From positions 1-64,000 of the forward strand of contig NZ_WBMS02000012.1 of assembly GCF_008923205.2 (NCBI RefSeq): 64,000 nucleotides of DNA, given 5' to 3'. The DNA comes from Actinomadura physcomitrii. GTDB taxonomy: Bacteria; Actinomycetota; Actinomycetes; Streptosporangiales; Streptosporangiaceae. Under the pieces are notes generated by a model. That model did no database searches. It saw only the letters and a list, made by a program, of their open reading frames with translations, and was not told where the DNA came from. The position numbers and the translations under genes were made by a program. Below are positions 1 to 9,245 of the stretch, in pieces (positions within the stretch are counted from its first letter, which is position 1; every line of letters begins with the position of its first letter).

Positions 1-11
1 CTCGCCGCAAG

Positions 12-185
12 TCAACGCAACGTTCTGAGGAGGGTCGCGAAGGCGGCGCGGGGCAGGATCAGCTTCGGGCCGCCCGGATCCTTGGAGTCACGGACGCCGA
101 TCCCTCCGGCGAGGTCGGCGACCTCGACGCAAGCTCCGCCGTTGTTGCCGCTCAAAGAGCTCTTCCGCCACCTCGGGGCGTCCAT
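12..185 (-). CDS. DUF397 domain protein
   Basis: A 57-aa protein with the DUF397 signature: WRKSSLSGNNGG near the N-terminus, then CVEVA and VRDSK. I start it at the ATG at 185 because everything upstream in frame is low-complexity Arg/Pro. That ATG overlaps the stop of the next DUF397 gene (ATGA), which implies translational coupling. DUF397 proteins usually sit next to XRE/DUF5753 regulators in actinomycetes and are thought to be regulatory partners; the exact role is unknown. It is the last gene of a three-gene minus-strand unit. Confidence 0.85.
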   Translation of the reverse strand: MDAPRWRKSSLSGNNGGACVEVADLAGGIGVRDSKDPGGPKLILPRAAFATLLRTLR

Positions 186-472
186 CAGGACACCGCGACG
201 GGAGACGCGTACTCGGCGATCAGGCGCGCGGAGTCGAACTCCTGCTGACGGACACCGGCCAGGAACGCGTCCCACTCCGCCACCGTGAACACCTGCGGCT
301 CCCGATCGCGGTTCTTGCTGTCGCGGACGAGCACGACGAACTCCTCGTCCACCTTGTTGGCGACTTCGCAGTCACGCCCGCGCACGACGGCCACCTCGAC
401 GCAGTCGCCACCGTTGTTGCCGCTGAGAGAACTCTTGCGCCAGTTGAGGGCGTTCCGGTCCATTTGGGTCAC
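185..472 (-). CDS. DUF397 domain protein
   Basis: A 95-aa DUF397 protein. It has NWRKSSLSGNNGGDC at residues 10-24, CVEVA, VRDSK, and a C-terminal F-x-x-x-E-W-x-A-F block typical of the family's last strand. It is paralogous to the adjacent 57-aa gene and carries an extra acidic insert between the two motifs. It lies 18 bp downstream of the XRE regulator gene and overlaps the next gene by four bases. Probable small partner of the XRE regulator; no biochemical function can be read from the sequence. Confidence 0.88.
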   Translation of the reverse strand: MTQMDRNALNWRKSSLSGNNGGDCVEVAVVRGRDCEVANKVDEEFVVLVRDSKNRDREPQVFTVAEWDAFLAGVRQQEFDSARLIAEYASPVAVS

Positions 473-490
473 CCCTATTTCGATCTCCGC

Positions 491-1351
491 CTACGTCAAC
501 TCTGTCGCCACCGCGCGCAACATCGCGATCGATTGCTCGGGGCCGAGCGCCTGAGCGCGCAAGTGGTCAAACATCAGCTTATACCGGTCGACCTCGGGCG
601 TCTTCTGCGTGTAGAGGCCGCCGATTTGCTGCTCCATGTAGACCCTGTCCGGATCGTCGGTCGCTTCGAACTTCAGAAGTTTGAACGAACCATGCATCGC
701 GCCGTGCTCGCCGACCGAGAAGGGCAGGATCTGGAGGCAGACGTTGCGGAGCTGTGCAAGCTTCACCAGGTGCTGCAACTGGTCTCGCATGGTCGTTGGG
801 CCGCCCACCACACGTCGGATCACGGCCTCATTGAGGACGAGCCAAACCTCCGGCGGGTCCTCTCCGAAAAGGCGCGCCTGTCGAGTGGTACGGACAGTGA
901 TCGTGTTCTCGATCTCCTGTTCATTCTTCGGCGACGGGGCGGTCGACATGATCGCTCGCGTGTATGCCTCAGTTTGCATAATGCCGGAGACGAGTTCGGT
1001 GTCGTAGCCGAAGACGTGTGACGCGGACGCCTCGAGGACGACGTAGACCTGGAACCACTCGGGGATGGCGCCGGAGTACTGGTGCCACCAGTCGGGCTCG
1101 CGGGCCAGGCGTGCGAGTTCGACGAGGGCGTCGGCCTCCTCACCGTCCACGCCGTACATCTTGAGCAGGCGCTTCACGTCGCGCTGCAGGACGCGGCTCT
1201 TGTCGTTCTCGATCCGGTAGAGCTTGCTCTCCGCCCAGCCCATCTCTTCGGCCACGGCCTCCTGGTTGAAGCCGGCACGCTCCCGCTGGGCGCGCAGCTC
1301 ACGGGCCAGGCGGGCGCTCGCGACGGTGGGGATATGCCTACCTTTTGCCAC
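491..1351 (-). CDS. XRE-family regulator with DUF5753 domain
   Basis: A 286-aa regulator. It has an N-terminal XRE helix-turn-helix (LARELRAQRERAGFNQEAVA, then SKLYRIENDK) and a C-terminal DUF5753 region (LLVNE-like VLNEAVIRR, then the LQILPF and HGSF motifs). I chose the GTG at 1351 because GGAG lies 7 bases upstream; ATGs at 1372 and 1438 have no ribosome site. The family (WhiJ-like) works with DUF397 proteins in Streptomyces differentiation and stress control. Here it heads an operon with two DUF397 genes and is divergent from a small-protein/ATPase pair, so it probably regulates the shared intergenic region. Confidence 0.85.
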   Translation of the reverse strand: MAKGRHIPTVASARLARELRAQRERAGFNQEAVAEEMGWAESKLYRIENDKSRVLQRDVKRLLKMYGVDGEEADALVELARLAREPDWWHQYSGAIPEWFQVYVVLEASASHVFGYDTELVSGIMQTEAYTRAIMSTAPSPKNEQEIENTITVRTTRQARLFGEDPPEVWLVLNEAVIRRVVGGPTTMRDQLQHLVKLAQLRNVCLQILPFSVGEHGAMHGSFKLLKFEATDDPDRVYMEQQIGGLYTQKTPEVDRYKLMFDHLRAQALGPEQSIAMLRAVATELT

Positions 1352-1490
1352 GATTCGACTCCAAACGGTCATCGGATTTTGATGGGTTTCAAGCAACACC
1401 TTGCGCGAAGCCCCTTCGGAATAGATGCTATCCGTCATCGAGTATGCGCGCAGGGTAATCACAAGATCGCTGACGAGGGAGAACGCGGCT

Positions 1491-1745
1491 ATGACGGGGC
1501 GCGAGGTGCAGTTGCTTCACCTGGTGTTGCTCGCCGTCGAGCTGGACGCTCTCGGGCGGTCCTGCACGATCGCGCTGCGCGCCTACGACGTGCCGGTCCT
1601 GTACGTGCCGAGGGCCGTCGAGAAGCTCAAGATCAAAGCAGAACTGCGAGGCGAGCAATGGTTCTACGCATGGGGGCGGAGCCCCTCGAACCGGGTTCCG
1701 GCGGACGGGCGGGCAGCACGCGGGATCGCGGCGATGGCCCGTTGA
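1491..1745 (+). CDS. conserved small protein of unknown function
   Basis: An 84-aa protein starting at ATG 1491, with GGGAG about 9 bases upstream. It has a hydrophobic N-terminal helix (LLHLVLLAVELDALG) and a VPRAVEKLKIKAELRGEQWFYAWGR block, but no domain I recognise. Small proteins like this often precede RsbW-type ATPases in actinomycetes. Its 3' end overlaps the start of the ATPase gene by 88 bases in another frame, so the two are probably translated together. Confidence 0.6.
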   Translation: MTGREVQLLHLVLLAVELDALGRSCTIALRAYDVPVLYVPRAVEKLKIKAELRGEQWFYAWGRSPSNRVPADGRAARGIAAMAR

Positions 1746-2152
1746 GCGGGCGGTTCCTCGGCTCGATCGTCTTCCCCGGGGACGTCGCGGAGGTGCCGGA
1801 CGCCCGGCATCACGTCCGGCGCCTGCTCGCGCGGAACGGAAATCCGGACAGCGCCGACGACGCCGAGCTGCTGACGTGCGAGTGCGTCAGCAACGCGATC
1901 CGGTTCACGCGCAGCGGCGCGAACGGCGGGCGGATCGCGGTGAAGCTGATGGGGCTGGACGACGCGCTGCGCGTCGAGGTCCTCGACCAGGGCGGCTCGG
2001 CATCCGTTCCCGTCCCGCGCGCGGCGGCCGACTCGGCCGACGCGGAGAACGGGCGCGGCCTGTACCTGATCAACGCCCTCGCGCGGGAGTGGGGGACCCT
2101 GCCTTACGGCCTCGGCACCCTCACCTGGTTCACCGTGCCCAGGGGCCGCTGA
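1658..2152 (+). CDS. ATP-binding protein, RsbW-type histidine-kinase-like ATPase
   Basis: A 164-aa GHKL-fold ATPase. The N-box region is visible as LLTCECVSNAIRFT, the G1 box as VEVLDQGG and the G2 box as NGRGLYLINALA. This is the anti-sigma-factor-type kinase fold, common next to XRE/DUF397 modules. The ATG at 1658 has GAGG six bases upstream; a second in-frame ATG at 1670 has none. It overlaps the preceding small gene. Likely acts by binding or phosphorylating a regulatory partner; the partner is not visible here. Confidence 0.82.
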   Translation: MVLRMGAEPLEPGSGGRAGSTRDRGDGPLSGRFLGSIVFPGDVAEVPDARHHVRRLLARNGNPDSADDAELLTCECVSNAIRFTRSGANGGRIAVKLMGLDDALRVEVLDQGGSASVPVPRAAADSADAENGRGLYLINALAREWGTLPYGLGTLTWFTVPRGR

Positions 2153-2161
2153 GGCACCGTC

Positions 2162-2242
2162 CGGCGGAGCAGGCAGAACTCGTTGCCCTCGGGGTCGGCG
2201 AGGACGTGCCAGGACTCCTCGCCCATCTGCCCCACGTCGGCG
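2162..2242. repeat. 81-bp duplicate of the VOC gene 3' region (copy A)
   Basis: Bases 2162-2242 match 2570-2650 at 80 of 81 positions (A at 2225, G at 2633), in direct orientation and offset by 408 bases. Copy B lies inside the intact VOC gene. Copy A encodes about 27 C-terminal residues of that gene with no start, so it is a duplication scar. Confidence 0.95.
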
Positions 2243-2508
2243 TGGCCGTCTCGTCCGCCATCGTCGACCCCCCGGGCGTCGTCCAGCTCGGCACCCCGGC
2301 CGAACTCCTCGGCCGGGTCGGCGCCGCCGAGCAGATCGTCGGGCAGGCCGGCCCCGACCTCGGCAACCTGCGCGCCGGGCTCGTCGCGGACGCCACGTCC
2401 GGCACCGTGGCCGCCGTCAGCGGCGGCCTGCTCTGTCTCGGCGCCGTCGCCGCCGTGGCGGCCGCCACCCCGTCCCTGCGCAGGCGTTCCGCGTCCCCGG
2501 CGCAGTGA
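2242..2508 (+). pseudogene. C-terminal fragment of an MFS (EntS-like) transporter
   Basis: The plus-strand frame reads a run typical of the last two helices of EntS-like MFS exporters: VQLGTPAELLGRVGAAEQIV, then GPDLGNLRAGLVAD, then SGGLLCLGAVAAVAAA, ending LRRR before a TGA at 2506. There is no start codon and no earlier helices. Directly upstream is the 81-bp VOC duplicate on the opposite strand. It is a remnant that was joined to the VOC tail by recombination. Identification rests on motif resemblance only. Confidence 0.65.
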
Positions 2509-2541
2509 CGCTCGGCGCCGTGCCTTCCGGCGCGGTGCCTG

Positions 2542-2934
2542 TCAGCGTGATGCCGCCGGGTCCACCCTGCGGCGGAGCAGGCAGAACTCGTTGCCCTCGG
2601 GGTCGGCGAGGACGTGCCAGGACTCCTCGCCCGTCTGCCCCACGTCGGCGGTCCGCGCGCCGAGGTCGAGCAGGCGCTGGAGCTCCTCGTCCTGGTCGCG
2701 GTCGGTCGCGTTCACGTCGAAGTGCAGGGGCAGCTTGCCGTGCCGCGGGTCGTCGCTGCGGCTCAGGACCAGCCTGAGCCCGTCCTCGCCAAGCTCGGTT
2801 CCGCCGGGCCCGATCTCGATGTCGCCGATGTCATCGCGCTCCAGGACGGTGTAGCCGAGCACCGCGCACCAGAACTCGGCGAGCGTCTCGGGGTCCCGGC
2901 AGTCGATGACCAGCTCGGTTATGCGGCATGCCAT
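2542..2934 (-). CDS. VOC-superfamily (glyoxalase/bleomycin-resistance-like) protein
   Basis: A 130-aa single VOC module. It begins ITELVIDCRDPETLAEFWCA, has a central LPLHFDVNATD strand and ends WHVLADPEGNEFCLL, the usual fold and length of glyoxalase-like proteins. The E/H positions of the metal site are present, but the substrate cannot be told. Its 3' part (2570-2650) is the source or copy of the 81-bp repeat at 2162-2242. It follows gpmA in the same direction but is separated by a strong hairpin. Confidence 0.85.
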   Translation of the reverse strand: MACRITELVIDCRDPETLAEFWCAVLGYTVLERDDIGDIEIGPGGTELGEDGLRLVLSRSDDPRHGKLPLHFDVNATDRDQDEELQRLLDLGARTADVGQTGEESWHVLADPEGNEFCLLRRRVDPAASR

Positions 2935-2966
2935 CGCGTTACGGTATCCCGTTGGCGATCATCGCG

Positions 2967-2990
2967 GGGGCCGCCGGCCACGGCGGCCCC
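2967..2990 (-). terminator. hairpin terminator downstream of gpmA
   Basis: Perfect 9-bp inverted repeat GGGGCCGCC / GGCGGCCCC around a 6-base loop, ten bases past the gpmA stop. There is no T-tract, as is usual in high-GC actinomycetes. Confidence 0.6.
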
Positions 2991-3000
2991 TCGCGGCGGT

Positions 3001-3819
3001 CTACTTCTTGCGGCCCCGCCGGGACTTCGGGGCGTCCTTCTTCGGGTCGGGCTTGCGCGGCGCGGCGGGCTTCTTGCCGCCGCCCTGGTTCTTCACGGCC
3101 TCGATGGCGGCCTTCGCGGCGGCCGGGTCGAGGTACTCGCCGCCGCGCTTCAGCGGCGCGAAGTCGTCGTCCAGCTCGTAGACGAGGGGGATGCCGGTCG
3201 GGATGTTCAGGCCGACGATCTGCTCGTCGGAGATGTCGTCGAGGTGCTTGACCAGGGCGCGCAGCGAGTTGCCGTGCGCGGCGACCAGGACGGTCTTGCC
3301 CTCGGCGAGGTCCGGCACGATCGAGTCGTACCAGTACGGCAGCAGCCGGTCGACGACGTCGGCGAGGCACTCCGACCGCGGGATCAGCTCGGACGGCAGC
3401 TCGGCGTAGCGCAGGTCGTTCACCTGGGACAGCGGGTCGTCGTCCTTGATGGGCGGCGGCGGGGTGTCGTAGGACCGGCGCCAGGTCATGAACTGCTCTT
3501 CGCCGAACTCCTCGCGCGTCTGCGCCTTGTTCTTGCCCTGGAGGGCGCCGTAGTGCCGCTCGTTCAGCCGCCAGGAGCGCTTGACGGGGATCCACAGCAG
3601 GTCCGCGACGTCCAGCGCGATGTTGGCGGTGCGGATGGCCCGCTTGAGCAGCGATGTGTGCACCACGTCGGGGGTGATGTCGGCGTCGAGCAGCAGGTCG
3701 CCGCCGCGGGTCGCCTCGCTCTCGCCCTTGGTGGACAGGTCGACGTCCACCCAGCCGGTGAACAGGTCTTCCGCGTTCCAGACGCTTTCGCCATGCCGGA
3801 GCAATACCAGGGTCGCCAT
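3001..3819 (-). CDS. gpmA: 2,3-bisphosphoglycerate-dependent phosphoglycerate mutase
   Basis: A 272-aa cytosolic enzyme of glycolysis and gluconeogenesis that interconverts 3- and 2-phosphoglycerate. The phospho-histidine motif LLRHGES is at residues 6-12, followed by NLFTGW-like [13 protein letters not shown], the [12 protein letters not shown] proton-donor region and the second catalytic His in [14 protein letters not shown]. The family core ends near residue 245. The last about 30 residues are a Lys/Pro-rich tail ([13 protein letters not shown]) not needed for catalysis and seen in actinobacterial homologues. It lies beside the YbjN-like gene and mshA, an arrangement common in actinobacteria. 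Confidence 0.96.
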   Translation of the reverse strand: MATLVLLRHGESVWNAEDLFTGWVDVDLSTKGESEATRGGDLLLDADITPDVVHTSLLKRAIRTANIALDVADLLWIPVKRSWRLNERHYGALQGKNKAQTREEFGEEQFMTWRRSYDTPPPPIKDDDPLSQVNDLRYAELPSELIPRSECLADVVDRLLPYWYDSIVPDLAEGKTVLVAAHGNSLRALVKHLDDISDEQIVGLNIPTGIPLVYELDDDFAPLKRGGEYLDPAAAKAAIEAVKNQGGGKKPAAPRKPDPKKDAPKSRRGRKK

Positions 3820-3847
3820 GGTGCAGAGCCTATCGGGACGTGCGGAT

Positions 3848-4354
3848 CTACTCGCGGTTGGCCGGGTCCGCGAAGGACGCGAACGCCTGCAGGTTGGCGA
3901 GGCTCCCGCCGCGCTTGACCCGCCAGTCCCACTCGCGCTGGATGGACGATTTGAACCCGCGTTCGAGGGCCTTGTCGAAGTTCTCGTCGGAGTAGGTGAG
4001 GACGCAGCCGAGCAGCCGGTCGATCTCCTCGGCGCTGACGGACTCCAGCGGCACCTTGCCGACGAGGTGGACGTCGCCGACGTCGTCGAGAGCGAACGCG
4101 ACCCCGTACATGCGGCCGTTCTTCTCCAGGAGAAACCGGTAGAAGTCGGCGTGGTTCTCGTCGGGGCGGCGGCAGAAGAACGCCTCGACGTGCAGGCTGT
4201 GGTCGCCCACGATCAGCCAGGTCATGGTGGCGAGCTTGTGCTGGCCGGGCAGCCTGACGAAGAACGCGTTCTCGCGCGGCTCGTCGAACTCGAGCTCGGC
4301 GGCCTTCAGCGCGTCCCGGATCGTCTCGACGGTGCTCGCGTGCGGTCCGCTCAT
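3848..4354 (-). CDS. YbjN-domain protein
   Basis: A 168-aa protein of the YbjN family (type III secretion chaperone-like fold, function unknown). Features include the [17 protein letters not shown] and [21 protein letters not shown] blocks and [20 protein letters not shown]. The ATG at 4354 overlaps the mshA stop (ATGA), so it is translationally coupled to mshA. The conserved mshA-YbjN order in actinobacteria suggests a link to redox or stress physiology, but nothing in the protein names a reaction. Confidence 0.85.
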   Translation of the reverse strand: MSGPHASTVETIRDALKAAELEFDEPRENAFFVRLPGQHKLATMTWLIVGDHSLHVEAFFCRRPDENHADFYRFLLEKNGRMYGVAFALDDVGDVHLVGKVPLESVSAEEIDRLLGCVLTYSDENFDKALERGFKSSIQREWDWRVKRGGSLANLQAFASFADPANRE

Positions 4355-5694
4355 GCCGTCACCTCCGCGGTGAGCTCGGGCGAGAGCGCGGGCGGTGCGA
4401 GCCGGACGGCGGGTAGCGACATGGCACCGGTATACACGTCCAGGAGGCGGTCGACGGTGGCGTCCCACCCGAAGTCCTGGGCGTGGCGGACGGCGCCGCG
4501 CGCGAGGCGGTTGTGGAGGCCGGGCTCGGCGTGCAGGCGGCGCAGGACGGCGGCGTAGTCGGCGGGGTCGTGCCCGGAGACCAGGACGCCGGACTCGCCG
4601 TCGGCGACCGCGGTGCGGAGACCGCCGACGCCGGCGGCGACGACGGGCGTCCCGCAGGCCTGCGACTCGACGGCGACGAGCCCGAACGATTCGCTGTGCG
4701 AGGGGACGACGGTGACGTCGGCGGCGCGGTACCAGTCGGCGAGACCGTCCTGCGGCGCGGGCGGCTCGAACCGGACGACGTCGGCGATGCCGAGTTCGGC
4801 GGCGAGGGTCTGCAGCCCTTCCGGGCGGCACCGGCCGGAGCCGCTGGGTCCGCCGACGACGGCGACGACGAGCCTGGCGCGCAGCGCCGGGTCGTCGGCG
4901 AGCATGCGGGCGGCGGCGCGCAGCAGCACGTCGGGGGCCTTGAGCGGCTGGATGCGGCCGACGAACAGCAGGACGTAGGCCTCGCGGGGCAGGCCGAGGC
5001 GGCGGCGGGCGGGGCCGGTGCGGTGCGGGAGGAGCCCGGTGCTGCGGGCGAGGACGGGGGACTCGGGGCGGAACAGCGACAGGTCGACGCCGGGGCTGAC
5101 GACGGCGACGCGGCGGGGGTCGGCGCCGTACAGGCCGATCAGCTCGTCGGCCTCCTCGCGGGTGTTGGCGACGAGCTGGTCGGAGGAGGCGACGACCTGC
5201 TCCTCGCCGCGGACGCGCTCGTCCGGTTCGGGCTTGTCGCCGTCGGCGAGCGCGGCGTTCTTGACCTTGGCCATGGTGTGCATCGAGTGGACGAGCGGGA
5301 CGCCCCAGCGCTGCTTGGCGGCCCATCCGGCCTGCCCGGAAAGCCAGTAGTGGGTGTGCAGGAGGTCGTAGTGGCCGGGGTCGTAGGACGCCTCGGCGCG
5401 CAGCACGCCGGAGGTGAAGCCGCACAGCTGGCGGGGCAGCTCGCCCTTGTCGAGCTCCTCGAACGGGCCGGCGACGACGTGCCGGACGAGGACGCCGGGG
5501 GCGAGTTCGGCGACGGGGGGCAGGGCGCGGCAGGTCGCGCGGGTGAAGATGTCCACCTCGACGCCGCGGGCGGCCAGCCGTTTGGCCACCTCGACGATGT
5601 AGACGTTCATGCCGCCCGCGTCGCCGGTACCGGGTTGGTCGAGGGGGGAAGTATGAACACTGACCGTCGCAACTCGGTTGATACGACGCGACAC
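4351..5694 (-). CDS. mshA: D-inositol-3-phosphate glycosyltransferase (mycothiol biosynthesis)
   Basis: A GT-B (GT4) glycosyltransferase of about 447 aa that transfers GlcNAc from UDP-GlcNAc to inositol-3-phosphate, the first step of mycothiol synthesis. Diagnostic blocks are [20 protein letters not shown] at the N-terminus, [37 protein letters not shown] and the E-x7-E donor site in [21 protein letters not shown] chose the GTG at 5694 because GGAGG lies nine bases upstream; the upstream ATG lacks one. The gene overlaps the YbjN-like gene. Its presence supports an actinobacterial host. Confidence 0.97.
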   Translation of the reverse strand: MSRRINRVATVSVHTSPLDQPGTGDAGGMNVYIVEVAKRLAARGVEVDIFTRATCRALPPVAELAPGVLVRHVVAGPFEELDKGELPRQLCGFTSGVLRAEASYDPGHYDLLHTHYWLSGQAGWAAKQRWGVPLVHSMHTMAKVKNAALADGDKPEPDERVRGEEQVVASSDQLVANTREEADELIGLYGADPRRVAVVSPGVDLSLFRPESPVLARSTGLLPHRTGPARRRLGLPREAYVLLFVGRIQPLKAPDVLLRAAARMLADDPALRARLVVAVVGGPSGSGRCRPEGLQTLAAELGIADVVRFEPPAPQDGLADWYRAADVTVVPSHSESFGLVAVESQACGTPVVAAGVGGLRTAVADGESGVLVSGHDPADYAAVLRRLHAEPGLHNRLARGAVRHAQDFGWDATVDRLLDVYTGAMSLPAVRLAPPALSPELTAEVTA

Positions 5695-5828
5695 CGGACA
5701 CCACCTCCGGTAGTGCAACCTATCGAGCGCGTTGCCTGTTCCCCCACTAAGGGGGACAACCGTGACTTCTCGCCACAGTGATGGACCTCACCGGCCGCGC
5801 CGCGCTCGCCAACTGGGAAGCTGTGGGC

Positions 5829-6590
5829 ATGCGTAAGACCGCGGTAGTGACCGGAGCAAGCAGCGGAATCGGGGCCGCCACGGCCAGGCGGCTGGCGGCG
5901 GAGGGCTTCAACGTCGTGCTGGCGGCACGGCGCCGCGAGCGCCTCGACGGGCTCGCCAAGGAGATCTCCGAAGAGGTCCCGGGCGCGGCCAAGATCGTGC
6001 CGTTCACCCTGGACGTGACCTCACAGGAGTCGGTGGACGCCCTGGTCGCGGCGGTCGGGGCCTGCCACGTGCTCGTCAACAACGCGGGCGGCGCGCTCGG
6101 CCTCGACACCGTCGAGACCGCCGATCTGGACGACTACCGGGCCATGTACGAGACGAACGTGCTCGGGCTCGTCCGGGTGACGAAGGCGCTGCTGCCGAAG
6201 CTGATCGAGAGCGGCGCGGGGCACGTGGTGAACATCACCTCGCTGGCGGCGCACGTCCCGTACGAGGGCGGCGGCGGGTACAACGCGGCCAAGCACGCCG
6301 CGTACGCGGTGAACGAGGTCATGCGGCTGGAGCTGGTGGCGAAGCCGGTCCGGGTCACCGAGGTCGCGCCGGGGCTGGTGAAGACGGAGGAGTTCTCGCT
6401 GGTCCGGTTCCGCGGCGACGAGGAGCGGGCGGCGAAGCCGTACGAGGGCGTCCCGGAGCCGCTGGTGGCGGAGGACGTCGCGGACTGCGTCGCGTGGGCG
6501 GTGACGCGCCCGCCGCACGTCAACATCGACCGGATCGACGTCCAGCCCCGCGTCCAGGCGGCCCCGTACAAGCTCCACCGCGAGACCTGA
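5829..6590 (+). CDS. short-chain dehydrogenase/reductase
   Basis: A 253-aa classical SDR. Cofactor motif TGASSGIG is near the N-terminus, followed by NNAGG, the catalytic Ser in NITSLAAH and the Y-x3-K pair in GYNAAKHAAY. The arginine-rich segment after the second strand (AARRRERL) suggests NADP(H), which is inference. It resembles the YdfG/serine-dehydrogenase subgroup (RVTEVAPGLVKTEEFSLVRF, YEGVPEPLVAEDVAD). The ATG at 5829 opens the Rossmann strand directly; an ATG at 5781 would add a poorly conserved leader. It is a single-gene unit. Confidence 0.9.
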   Translation: MRKTAVVTGASSGIGAATARRLAAEGFNVVLAARRRERLDGLAKEISEEVPGAAKIVPFTLDVTSQESVDALVAAVGACHVLVNNAGGALGLDTVETADLDDYRAMYETNVLGLVRVTKALLPKLIESGAGHVVNITSLAAHVPYEGGGGYNAAKHAAYAVNEVMRLELVAKPVRVTEVAPGLVKTEEFSLVRFRGDEERAAKPYEGVPEPLVAEDVADCVAWAVTRPPHVNIDRIDVQPRVQAAPYKLHRET

Positions 6591-6620
6591 TCCCGCGTCG
6601 GCTCGACCGCGGCCCGCGGC

Positions 6621-7436
6621 TCATCGGGGGGCGACGGTGGTCCAGGGAAGGGTCACCTCGCCCAGGCGCCAGCGCCGGCGGGGGCCGTAGGGCGGGCGGG
6701 TCAGGACGGGATGCGTGCGGGCCAGCAGGCGGACGGCCTCGATCCAGCGGGCGCGCGGGCCGAACGCCGAGTGCGGCGCGGCCGTCGCCCAGCAGCGGTC
6801 GAACGTCGCGAGGAGGTCGTGCACGGGCTCGCCCGGCACGTTGCGGTGGATCAGCGTCTTCGGCAGCCGTTCGGCCAGGTCGGACGGGCGGCCGAGGGCC
6901 GGGAGGTGCGCCGCGAAGGTGATCGTCCGGGGGCCGTCCGGGCCGAGCGCGACCCAGACGGCGCGGCGTCCGATCTCGTCGCAGGTGCCCTCGACGAGGA
7001 CGCCGCCGGGCGCGAGCCGCGAGCACAGCCGCTCCCAGGCCCGCCAGGCGGCGGGCTCGTCGTACTGGCGGAGCACGTTGAGCGCGCGGATCAGGACGGG
7101 CCGGCGCGGCACGGGCACCTCGAAGCCGCCGCGGCGGAACGACAGCCCGTCGTGCGGTCCGGTCCGGCCGAGGAAGGCGTGGCCCGCGGCGACGCGGTCG
7201 GGTTCGATCTCGATGCCGACGACCTCGAGCCGGGGCGAGACGGCGCGCAGCCGGGTGTAGAGCTCGAAGGCGGTGACGGGCGAGGCGCCGTAGCCGAGGT
7301 CGACGGCGAGGGGCGGGTCGCCCGCGCGCAGCGCGGCGGCCTGCGTGGCGGCGATCCAGCGGTCGATCCGGCGCAGGCGGTTGGGGTTGGTGGTGCCGCG
7401 GGTCACCTCCCCGACGGGCTTTTGCGATCCGACCAC
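6621..7436 (-). CDS. class I SAM-dependent methyltransferase-like protein
   Basis: A 271-aa protein with a Rossmann-type SAM site: motif I LAVDLGYGASPVTAFEL, then VVGIEIEPDRVAA and LSFRRGGFEVP, and a motif resembling the post-catalytic strand (LAPGGVLVEGTCDE). The opening NPNRLRRIDRWI is typical of a conserved actinobacterial family often annotated as a methyltransferase-like or hypothetical protein. Substrate unknown. It is convergent with the SDR gene and divergent from the acyl-CoA synthetase gene. Confidence 0.75.
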   Translation of the reverse strand: MVGSQKPVGEVTRGTTNPNRLRRIDRWIAATQAAALRAGDPPLAVDLGYGASPVTAFELYTRLRAVSPRLEVVGIEIEPDRVAAGHAFLGRTGPHDGLSFRRGGFEVPVPRRPVLIRALNVLRQYDEPAAWRAWERLCSRLAPGGVLVEGTCDEIGRRAVWVALGPDGPRTITFAAHLPALGRPSDLAERLPKTLIHRNVPGEPVHDLLATFDRCWATAAPHSAFGPRARWIEAVRLLARTHPVLTRPPYGPRRRWRLGEVTLPWTTVAPR

Positions 7437-7566
7437 CTGCAGATTGTCGGTCTTTGGTGAGACATGCCGGTAATCGAACCCGATTCGGTCATGACGGTAA
7501 GTGTTCCTTTACGCTGGCGTCCGGCACGCACCCCCGACCCGCGCCCGTCCCCTGGAGGAGAGCCGC

Positions 7567-9180
7567 ATGCCCCAGCTCGACCTGGCGACCCTGCACGAGG
7601 CCGTCGCCGCCGCCGTTCCCGACCGCGAGGCGATGGTGTGGCGCGACCGGCGGCTGAGCTGGGCCGAGGCCGGCGAGCGGACCCGCCGGCTCGCGCACGT
7701 CCTGCACGAGCACGGGCTCGGCGTCCGGGACCGGCGGACCGCCGAGCCCTGGGAGTCGCCGCACGACCACCTCGCGCTCTACCTGCACAACGGCCCCGAG
7801 TACGTCGAGGGCCTGGTCGGCGCGCACAAGGCCCGCGTCGCCCCGTTCAACGTCAACTACCGGTACGTCGACGACGAGCTGGCGCGGCTGTTCGCCGACG
7901 CCCGCCCGGCCGCGATCATGTACCACGCGCGGTTCGCCGAGGCGATCGAGCGGGTCGTCAAGCGCCTGGACGCCCCGCCGCTGCTCCTCCAGGTGGCCGA
8001 CGAGTCCGGCGGCGGCCTCGTGCCCGGCGCGCTCGACTACGAGGCGGCGCTCGCGGCGGCGTCCGCCGATCCCCTGCCCGGCGTCCGCCCTGAGGCCGGC
8101 GACCTGCACATCCTCTACACCGGCGGGACGACCGGGCTGCCCAAGGGCGTGCTGTGGCGGATCGGCGACCTGATGCTCGGGCCGCTCGGCCTGCGCCGCC
8201 GCGACGGCTCCCCGCTCGACGACCTGGACGAGGCCGTCGCGCGGGCGCGGCGCAGTGACCAGCGGGTCGTCGTCGGGCCGCCGCTGATGCACGGCGCCGG
8301 CACCTGGTCGGCGCTGGGCGCGTGGTGCGCCGGCGGCTGCGTGATCTTCCCGGACCGGGTGGACGGCCTGGACGCGGCCGACCTGCTGGCGACCGCCGAG
8401 CGCGAGCGGGCGACCAGGATGCCGCTGGTCGGCGACGCGTTCGCGCGGCCGATCGCGGACGCGCTGGAGCGCCGCCCGCACGACCTCGGGTCGCTGCGCT
8501 CGCTGGTCAACTCGGCGGCGGCGATCAGCCCGGAGGTGAAGCGGCGGCTGCTCGACCTGATCCCGGGCGCGCGGATCGTCGACGTGCTCGGCTCGTCGGA
8601 GAGCGGCTTCGCGGTGACCCGCGCGGGCGCGGAGGCCCGCACGTTCGCGATGGCGCCGGGCGGCGCGGTGCTGAGCGCCGACCGCACCCGCAGGCTCGCG
8701 CCGGGCGAGGACGAGATGGGCTGGCTGGCCAAGGGCGGCGGCGCGATCCCGCTCGGCTACCTCGGCGACCCGGACAAGACCGCCGCGACGTTCCTGACCG
8801 TCGACGGCGAGCGCCTCGTCGTCCCCGGCGACCGGGCCCGCCACCTCGCCGACGGCACCGTCGAGGTGCACGGGCGCGAGGCGACGACGATCAACACCGG
8901 CGGCGAGAAGGTGTTCGCCGAGGAGGTCGAGGACGTGCTGCGCGAGCTGCCCGGCGTCGCGGACGCGCTGGTCGTGGGCCGGCCGAGCGAACGCTGGGGC
9001 AGCGAGATCGTCGCGGTGGTGCGCCCGGCGAAGGCCCCGGAGGACGGCGCGCTGCGCGCGGGCTGCGCCGCCCGCCTGGCCCGCTACAAGATCCCCAAGG
9101 CGTTCGTGCGGACCGACGCGTCGCTGCGGCTGCCCAACGGCAAAGCCGACTACGCCGCCGCCCGCGCGCTGCTGGACTGA
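7567..9180 (+). CDS. acyl-CoA synthetase (AMP-forming, FadD-like)
   Basis: A 537-aa ANL-superfamily enzyme that activates a carboxylic acid to an acyl-adenylate and then the CoA thioester. The phosphate-binding loop is [14 protein letters not shown]. The A5 motif is [10 protein letters not shown], the A7 region is [11 protein letters not shown] and the A8 hinge is [14 protein letters not shown]. The A10 catalytic Lys lies in LPNGKADY. The ATG at 7567 has GGAGGAG six bases upstream. In mycobacteria this subgroup (FadD18/19-like) acts in steroid and fatty-acid breakdown; the substrate here is not evident from the neighbours. Confidence 0.93.
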   Translation: MPQLDLATLHEAVAAAVPDREAMVWRDRRLSWAEAGERTRRLAHVLHEHGLGVRDRRTAEPWESPHDHLALYLHNGPEYVEGLVGAHKARVAPFNVNYRYVDDELARLFADARPAAIMYHARFAEAIERVVKRLDAPPLLLQVADESGGGLVPGALDYEAALAAASADPLPGVRPEAGDLHILYTGGTTGLPKGVLWRIGDLMLGPLGLRRRDGSPLDDLDEAVARARRSDQRVVVGPPLMHGAGTWSALGAWCAGGCVIFPDRVDGLDAADLLATAERERATRMPLVGDAFARPIADALERRPHDLGSLRSLVNSAAAISPEVKRRLLDLIPGARIVDVLGSSESGFAVTRAGAEARTFAMAPGGAVLSADRTRRLAPGEDEMGWLAKGGGAIPLGYLGDPDKTAATFLTVDGERLVVPGDRARHLADGTVEVHGREATTINTGGEKVFAEEVEDVLRELPGVADALVVGRPSERWGSEIVAVVRPAKAPEDGALRAGCAARLARYKIPKAFVRTDASLRLPNGKADYAAARALLD

Positions 9181-9245
9181 ATCCGGTTCGGTCGACGGCC
9201 GTCCGGGGCTGTACGGGACGGTGCCGGGCACGCGATCCTGGTCGG

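Noticed and set aside
3848..5704. A single 618-codon minus-strand frame across the YbjN and mshA region
   Set aside because: Only the YbjN-like C-terminal part (from 4354) has a family match; upstream it is a shadow of mshA.
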